This document shows positions 59,070 to 64,000 of a stretch of 64,000 nt of DNA, in pieces (position 1 is the stretch's first letter; the number at the start of each line of letters is the position of its first letter). This stretch comes from CAYHVK01 sp964360255. GTDB taxonomy: Bacteria; Bdellovibrionota; Bdellovibrionia; Bdellovibrionales; UBA1609. The notes under the pieces are model-generated. The model saw nothing but the letters and a program-made list of their open reading frames with translations. It ran no database searches and was not told where the DNA came from. The DNA lies in assembly GCA_964360255.1 (NCBI GenBank), contig CAYHVK010000012.1, positions 62,001-126,000 of the forward strand, given 5' to 3'. A program made the translations under genes and the position numbers.

Positions 59070-59390
59070 TCAAATATTTGTAGGCAAATTTTTCTCGATT
59101 AAAGACCTAGCAAACTCTAAGATTTCGTTGGCTTCAATCTGCACTTCTTCCCGTGATATTGAAATATCCACGAACATAGAGCCTAAGCTTTTTTTATTAT
59201 CAACACTGTAAGGAAATAAATCGTCCAGCATAATCTGAGCCACTCCCCGAATAAGATTTTCAGGTATTATCTCATAGTGAAGTTCATGAAAAACAATCTG
59301 CCATAAAATTCGGCGCAAGAGTCGGATCTTCGGATCTCCCACATTTTGCACAAACCATTCATACTGATCAAAAAACTTTTTATTTTCCAT
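59070..59390 (-). CDS. Small acidic cytosolic protein, unknown
   Basis: The 106-residue product is helical and acidic, with no signal or membrane segment and no motif I know. It is flanked by AT-rich intergenic DNA on both sides. Confidence 0.5.
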   Translation of the reverse strand: MENKKFFDQYEWFVQNVGDPKIRLLRRILWQIVFHELHYEIIPENLIRGVAQIMLDDLFPYSVDNKKSLGSMFVDISISREEVQIEANEILEFARSLIEKNLPTNI

Positions 59391-59513
59391 AAGCTGCTAT
59401 TGTTTTAGTTGATATAAGCAAAACCCTGAAACATTTATTAATTCACCGTAAAATAAATGCACTAAGCTTATGATCTTATTGGATAATTTAATTTTGTTGC
59501 GTACAGTGCCCGA

Positions 59514-60260
59514 ATGACTCATTTATTAAAAGATGAACTGCGTGATATCGCTTTTCGCGAAATTTACCAGAAACTTCAAGAACCGAAAGGGCGCCGAAAA
59601 GCCGGCCTTATTCTCGAAGCTACTATCAAATGCATTTCAAAAGTGGGGTTTGAGAACCTGACTCTCGAAAGAGTGGCTCGTGAAGCCGGAGTATCGCGGC
59701 CGCTGATTAGATATTATTTTACAGACTTAGATGATCTTAAAGTCAGTGCTGTAAAATACATTCGTGTGATCTTACAAAACTCCGTTGTAGATGCGATTAG
59801 TAGCGGCAGTAATGAGCTCGAAAGTTTCAATCTCTACATTGATGCCCTTTTTAATTGGTATGACCAATTCAGATCGCATGCCATGGTGTGGATCGCTTTC
59901 TTCTGGTATACGACTCAGAATAAGCAAATGAAAGAATTGAACACCATCGCCACGATAAAAGGAAATGAACGTCTACAGCGCCTCTTAGAAAACGGCAAAA
60001 AGAATGGTTATTTCGATTTTGAAGATGGCATGGAGGCAGCTCAAAATCTAGTCACTGTTCTTAACGGCATTATCACAACTGAATCCAGTATGTTTCATGA
60101 TGATAAGACTAAAATGCGAGCGCGATACCGTGAACTCGCTTTAAAGGCCGTGGGGGCACGATCCGCTCCTCAAATAAAGATTTTTCATGTTGCTTCTGCT
60201 ACAACGGAGATGGGTGCAACCGCATCTTTCCTGCCTAATTTAGAATGCGAGCTGAATTGA
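59514..60260 (+). CDS. TetR-family transcriptional regulator
   Basis: The 248-residue protein has a TetR helix-turn-helix near residues 38-75 (LILEATIKCISKVGFENLTL, VAREAGVSRPLIRYYF) and a helical ligand domain. The N-terminal extension of 30 residues and a C-terminal tail are longer than usual. It overlaps the GNAT gene by 16 bases. Confidence 0.85.
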   Translation: MTHLLKDELRDIAFREIYQKLQEPKGRRKAGLILEATIKCISKVGFENLTLERVAREAGVSRPLIRYYFTDLDDLKVSAVKYIRVILQNSVVDAISSGSNELESFNLYIDALFNWYDQFRSHAMVWIAFFWYTTQNKQMKELNTIATIKGNERLQRLLENGKKNGYFDFEDGMEAAQNLVTVLNGIITTESSMFHDDKTKMRARYRELALKAVGARSAPQIKIFHVASATTEMGATASFLPNLECELN

Positions 60261-60799
60261 TATCGCTTAATAGAGATTATTATCTCTCAACCTACACCCA
60301 AACCGATAGTGCGGCTTTGGTTGAATACCTACAAGAGCGTCAAATCTATGAGCAGACTCTTAATATTCCTTATCCTTACACCGAAGCTCATGCTGAATGG
60401 TGGATCAACCTTAATCTACAAAACGCTGAGAAACAAAATGGTGTGGCAGTAAATTGGGCCATTCGAAGATCAAGTGATCACAAACTGATCGGAGACGCAG
60501 GCTTTCACGGTTTTAATGTTGGCAAAAGTGAGAGTGCCGAACTTGGTTATTGGTTAGCCAAACCTTATTGGAATAAAGGCATTATGACTCAAGCGGCTCA
60601 AGTGGTGACTGAAATCGGATTCAAAAAATTCGGTCTGAAGCGAATCACGGCCCATATTTTTCATTACAATATCGGCTCAGCAAAAGTTTTAGAAAAATGT
60701 GGCTATCGTTTTGAGAGCACGCTTAAAGATCATTACAAAAAAGATGGCCGCCTTTACGACGGCCAGGTTTACGCTAAACTATTTAGCGATAAAAACTAA
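60245..60799 (+). CDS. GNAT acetyltransferase (RimJ/RimL-like)
   Basis: The 184-residue protein has the GNAT fold: KLIGDAGFHGFNVGKSESAE, LGYWLAKPYWNKGIMTQAA (acetyl-CoA loop), RITAHIFHYNIGSAKVLEKC and GYRFESTLKDHYKKDG. It acetylates an amine, possibly a protein N-terminus or small molecule. It is coupled to the TetR gene. Confidence 0.87.
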   Translation: MRAELISLNRDYYLSTYTQTDSAALVEYLQERQIYEQTLNIPYPYTEAHAEWWINLNLQNAEKQNGVAVNWAIRRSSDHKLIGDAGFHGFNVGKSESAELGYWLAKPYWNKGIMTQAAQVVTEIGFKKFGLKRITAHIFHYNIGSAKVLEKCGYRFESTLKDHYKKDGRLYDGQVYAKLFSDKN

Positions 60800-60811
60800 T
60801 TTTAAAAGCGA

Positions 60812-61135
60812 TTACTTAATTTGAGCATTAACAACAGCAGTTGGAGCAAATCCTGCTGCATCAGCTGATGCTGTACCAGTGAAAGTCATAACTAGAGTAC
60901 AGAATTTACCAGCTGCACTTGTGGCTACAGTATAAACTCCTGGCTTCTTAGACCTCGGGTCGACCGTAACTGATACGAACATCCCCGCGCCTGGGTTGGG
61001 ATAAACTCCACCGCAAAGTTCAGCGGTACGTTCTTGAGATGTATTGCCTGTGTAATAGAAGCTTTCGATTTTCACTTCTGGAGCCGCAGCTGAGGCAAAA
61101 TTAGCTAAACCAAGAGCCATTAAAAATGCGAACAT
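60812..61135 (-). CDS. Small exported protein, unknown
   Basis: The 107-residue protein has a signal peptide (MFAFLMALGLANFASA-A) and a beta-rich mature part with two cysteines. AAGGAGGATTT precedes the ATG, the same leader as the next gene upstream. No family recognised. Confidence 0.6.
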   Translation of the reverse strand: MFAFLMALGLANFASAAAPEVKIESFYYTGNTSQERTAELCGGVYPNPGAGMFVSVTVDPRSKKPGVYTVATSAAGKFCTLVMTFTGTASADAAGFAPTAVVNAQIK

Positions 61136-61263
61136 AAATCCTCCTTGTGTTCTCTACTAATATCAGACCGTAAAAAGGCCAAAAGGGCTATTATTTTTTA
61201 TATTCGTCATGGAATTGCCATTAAGCTGGCGCTCGGGTCGCGCCAGCCGAGTCACAGCGATGA

Positions 61264-61830
61264 TTAGTTGCCTCTAGTGAAGGCTGTGAGTTCAATCGTG
61301 ATGGGACCCATCTGGCTGCCAACGATTGATTTAGCCATTCCTGAAATTGGAATCAAAGTCATATTGATCCACGCTTCAGTGATTGCGTTAGATTTAACAT
61401 CTTTGATTTTTACGTAAATGCAATCGAATGTGCCTTTGGCCACAGTCACTGTCTCATTACGCGTTTCAACAATCTCTTGGTCTTCTGGTGAAGGTGGAGT
61501 TTGTTTTTGACCGTTTGCAATCAACTCAAGGATGCGGCCATCATCTGAGTATAGAATTTCGACCTTTTGTTTGCCGAGCATTCCAAGGTCTGCGTCTTGA
61601 ACGATCCAAGTGCCTTGCGCTACTTTTTCACGAACTGACATATGCATAGTGCCGTTGATGATGCTGCCGCTCATTGTATAGTCAGCTGTATCGCCAACTT
61701 TCCAATCTGGGCCCGCAACTTCAATAGCTTGTGCAATGGATTGTACTGCGTCTAATTGAACGCTGGTGAGTTCTGCGTTGGCTTGAAAACCAAGTGAAAG
61801 TGCAGCCACGAGAAATAAAGATTTTAACAT
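61264..61830 (-). CDS. Exported protein, unknown
   Basis: The 188-residue protein has a signal peptide (MLKSLFLVAALSLGFQANA) and a beta-strand-rich mature region with one cysteine. AAGGAGGATTT precedes its ATG. The layout (WKVGDTADYTMSGSIINGTM, then VAKGTFDCIYVKI) resembles small periplasmic lipocalin- or LolA-like beta proteins, but this is only an impression. Confidence 0.6.
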   Translation of the reverse strand: MLKSLFLVAALSLGFQANAELTSVQLDAVQSIAQAIEVAGPDWKVGDTADYTMSGSIINGTMHMSVREKVAQGTWIVQDADLGMLGKQKVEILYSDDGRILELIANGQKQTPPSPEDQEIVETRNETVTVAKGTFDCIYVKIKDVKSNAITEAWINMTLIPISGMAKSIVGSQMGPITIELTAFTRGN

Positions 61831-61903
61831 AAATCCTCCTTAGGTTATGAGGCTCTAGCTGAGCACTACTTTTCTAATGAGGCAAAAGATTTTTTCTTAA
61901 CAA

Positions 61904-62773
61904 TTACTTTTTAGACTGCGTATAAAAATCGATCTCTTCTTGGATGGTCTTACGTGAAGATTTATCGCCATACACGATATCGTCAGCGACCCACTTGCCT
62001 TTTTCTTGAATCATTATGAACGTAATATTGCGATCATAAAACTCACCTGAACCTTTTTGGCTTGGGTAGATATTCATTTTTACATTCACCTTACCTGTTT
62101 CAGGCTCAGTCACTTTGATGCCAGAGTTCTTGTAGTCGAGCTTAGGGTCATATTCTTGCGAATTCAGGTAAGCATTGCCATTCGCCTGCCATCCGCAAAT
62201 ATCGCCGCCCGCCTTCTCTTTACAAACTTGAGCGTTCTTCTCGATCATCCCTTTAAAATTTTCTGAGAATGCCATTTCTGGCTTTTTGTTCTTTGAACTC
62301 ATCGAGCCACTTAAATAATCTTTGTAAAAGCTATCTACTATTTCTTTCGCGCCTTGGCTGACGGCTGCCGTACCCGCCGCTGAGAATGTTAAGAACATGG
62401 CATATGGTTGACCGTTTTGTGTAAACTCACATGTGAAACCACCATGAACGGCGGCTTCACTTTGCTCACAACGCGTGAGTTTCACTTTTTTAGATTCAGC
62501 TTTATGAACCATATTTAGGCTCTCTGGCGTAACACCTTCGATACGAATCCCGATCAAGCCTGTTGAAGCACCACGAATACATTTTTTGCAATCGCCAAGT
62601 TCACCAGAAAGTTTGGCGACTTCTTTGCCGCTTTTCACATCCACCAAACGAACAGCCAATAAACCAATTTTAAGCTCAGATTTTTTCACTGTAGGCTTAA
62701 GTGGTGATAATTTCACCGCGGCTGTTGCGTAGACTGAACTTGAGAGGATAAGAGACAATAAAACAAGGCGCAT
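61904..62773 (-). CDS. Exported protein, unknown
   Basis: I set the start at the ATG at 62773 with AGGAGTATTT upstream, giving 289 residues with a signal peptide (MRLVLLSLILSSSVYA). An in-frame start at 62827 would precede that signal. The mature protein has a CKKC pair and later cysteines and ends in a segment resembling NTF2-like or DUF-type beta sheets. No function can be given. Confidence 0.6.
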   Translation of the reverse strand: MRLVLLSLILSSSVYATAAVKLSPLKPTVKKSELKIGLLAVRLVDVKSGKEVAKLSGELGDCKKCIRGASTGLIGIRIEGVTPESLNMVHKAESKKVKLTRCEQSEAAVHGGFTCEFTQNGQPYAMFLTFSAAGTAAVSQGAKEIVDSFYKDYLSGSMSSKNKKPEMAFSENFKGMIEKNAQVCKEKAGGDICGWQANGNAYLNSQEYDPKLDYKNSGIKVTEPETGKVNVKMNIYPSQKGSGEFYDRNITFIMIQEKGKWVADDIVYGDKSSRKTIQEEIDFYTQSKK

Positions 62774-62867
62774 AAATACTCCTGGTGAATAGAGAAATAA
62801 GGCTACCTGAAAAGCTCGATAAGGCAAATAGGTTGACCTTTTTCTTCAGCTGAAATTCAATAAAGTC

Positions 62868-63650
62868 ATGAAAAAATATTTAAGTCTCAGTTTATTGACA
62901 CTTGTCGCCTGCACTCACAACTCAGCACGATTGATCTCAAGCTCGACTTGCACGCCAGTGGGCAATAAAGGCTGCGCCGCTAATGAGGTTTGCATGAGTA
63001 ACAACCCGGCACCCGTGTGTAAACCTGCCGTAGCGGATGCCGTATTACCTGAAATTGCACTGCCCTTCAAAAAAGGTGTAGAGGTGACTTGCACTCACTC
63101 AGCCGAAGAAGGCAGCCATTCTTGGCCCAATGCTTTTTATGCTTTAGATTTGGCTACGCCTTACGATCAACCGGCTCCTGATATTTTGGCTTCAGAATCA
63201 GGTAAGGCTTTTGTGTTTTTAGGTGAAGATGGCAAACCTTGTCCACAGTATGGCTCGGCTCAATATTCAAAAATCGATGATTGCGGCAGCGGCTGGGGCA
63301 ACAGCGTTAAGATTCTTCATCAAGGGGGCTACGCCAGTTTTTATGTCCACCTTGATAAAGTGACCGTTAAAAATGGTCAGTCAGTTCGTCGCGGCCAAAA
63401 AATCGGCACCATGGGTTGGACAGGCCTAGCGGGCCATCGGCACCTTCACTGGAGCGTTCAAAAAATGCCTGGCTTCAGTCTCGCCGAGTGGGAGAGCAAA
63501 ATGTTTTGGGATGGCCAGAGCGTTCCATTTAAATTTGTTGCCTTACAAGATGGTGAGAAGAAAACTTTTGATACGCGTACACTTCTCTGCCCGCATGCGA
63601 ACTTGGGGCAGATTCCCGGTTTAGTGCAACCGAAATTTATAGGTCTCTAA
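62868..63650 (+). CDS. M23-family (LytM-like) peptidase, lipoprotein
   Basis: The 260-residue protein starts with a lipobox (LTLVAC, Cys15). The M23 domain has HSWPNAFYALDLATPYDQPA (HxnD metal site) and GLAGHRHLHWSV (HxH). A Cys-rich segment (STCTPVGNKGCAANEVCMSN) follows the signal. It would cut or bind peptidoglycan in the periplasm. Confidence 0.87.
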   Translation: MKKYLSLSLLTLVACTHNSARLISSSTCTPVGNKGCAANEVCMSNNPAPVCKPAVADAVLPEIALPFKKGVEVTCTHSAEEGSHSWPNAFYALDLATPYDQPAPDILASESGKAFVFLGEDGKPCPQYGSAQYSKIDDCGSGWGNSVKILHQGGYASFYVHLDKVTVKNGQSVRRGQKIGTMGWTGLAGHRHLHWSVQKMPGFSLAEWESKMFWDGQSVPFKFVALQDGEKKTFDTRTLLCPHANLGQIPGLVQPKFIGL

Positions 63651-63665
63651 CCAGCCACCGGGATT

Positions 63666-64000
63666 TTAGCCGCCGCCGAGTAAGACCTCAGAGAGCAATT
63701 CATCTCCAAACTTCTCGATTTTATGCTCCCCGAGCCCGTAGATTTCATGGAGCTCAGAAATCGTTTTTGGTTTTGCCGAAGCGAGATGTCTTAGGGATTT
63801 ATCACTTAACACCACGAAGGCTGGCATATCCATTTCTTTGGCCTTCGCTTTACGCCACTTGCGAAGATGCTCGAACAGCTGAAGCTCGTCGCCCTCAAGA
63901 GCGGCAGTGACGGCGGCCGATTTGCCCGCCGAAGATTTAGCTTTCTTCAATTTCACTTTTATTTTTGTGACTGGGCGTTGCACTCGGCGCGCCGAAACCG
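63666..64000 (-). CDS. RecQ-like helicase, C-terminal HRDC end (gene runs off the window)
   Basis: The frame is open to the window edge and ends in an HRDC domain (ELQLFEHLRKWRKAKAKEM, MPAFVVLSDKSLRHLA, IYGLGEHKIEKFGDELL), the module at the C-terminus of RecQ. A Lys-rich linker precedes it. RNase D or UvrD-type proteins also carry HRDC domains, so the parent gene is probable, not proven. Confidence 0.7.
   Translation of the reverse strand, partial: VSARRVQRPVTKIKVKLKKAKSSAGKSAAVTAALEGDELQLFEHLRKWRKAKAKEMDMPAFVVLSDKSLRHLASAKPKTISELHEIYGLGEHKIEKFGDELLSEVLLGGG

Overview
The window is one contig segment of a Gram-negative bacterium. Lipoproteins with lipoboxes, periplasmic cytochromes, L,D-transpeptidase, SCO and cbb3 oxidase modules, and overall gene style point to a proteobacterium-like organism. 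A Bdellovibrionota/Oligoflexia-type genome is my best guess, but this is inference from gene flavour, not a computed placement. Base composition looks moderate (roughly mid-40s %GC by eye), with a more AT-rich patch at about 24.0-25.7 kb.

Layout. 1-6.6 kb is ordinary chromosome: the start of ffh, a two-gene ABC exporter, an HD-GYP-like protein, a PA2779/PA2778-type pair, trhO and an L,D-transpeptidase. At 6658-6734 lies an initiator tRNA-fMet whose 3' end is an attachment site. 6.7-16.2 kb is accessory DNA. It reads as two tandem islands: island A (about 6.74-13.86 kb) with a full tyrosine integrase, a TGAGACTC repeat array in front of a small DNA-binding-like protein, a long hairpin, and a cassette of PD-(D/E)XK-like, TIR and PIN-like proteins; island B (about 13.87-16.2 kb) with one large lipoprotein and a truncated integrase fused to the distal 43-bp att repeat. 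16.2-23.3 kb is a nitrite/NO cluster (MarR, GAF kinase, NirK-cytochrome c fusion, NirV-like, SCO, hemerythrin, NnrS). 23.3-29.3 kb holds a GST, an AT-rich lipase pair, an SRPBCC protein, an XRE regulator, a HupE metal module and Dps. 29.5-44.3 kb is a stress/dormancy and signalling block (CBS proteins, HPF, BON, Hsp20, three histidine kinases, a receiver, an NtrC-type activator, K+-channel-like protein, Usp, beta-CASP nuclease). 44.4-51.6 kb is a cbb3 oxidase operon (ccoI-ccoS-ccoNO-ccoQ-ccoP-ccoG-TauE/SafE). 51.5-64 kb is a flavodoxin, an arsenic module, metG, chrA, a pectate-lyase-like protein, TetR/GNAT, small exported proteins, an M23 peptidase and the 3' end of a recQ-like gene.

Main discovery candidate. 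Between 17.9 and 52.2 kb, nearly every respiratory or stress operon has a sigma-54-type -24/-12 element (GG-N10-GC, usually TGGnnnnnnnnTTGCA-like) placed 41-76 bp from a palindrome close to TGAGACAA-n-TTGTCACA. Ten such palindromes and twelve -24/-12 elements line up in front of nirK and its divergent kinase/MarR operon, dps and a divergent transglutaminase-like gene, a CBS gene, HPF and divergent BON/Hsp20, an exported protein/kinase operon, the NtrC-type activator and the divergent CBS-channel-Usp-nuclease operon, the cbb3 operon, and a HemG-like flavodoxin. The NtrC-type activator at 39378-40781 sits beside two perfect copies and is the natural candidate regulator. This suggests one sigma-54/enhancer circuit co-ordinating microaerobic respiration, nitrite reduction and dormancy/stress proteins, where many proteobacteria would use FNR/Anr-type control.
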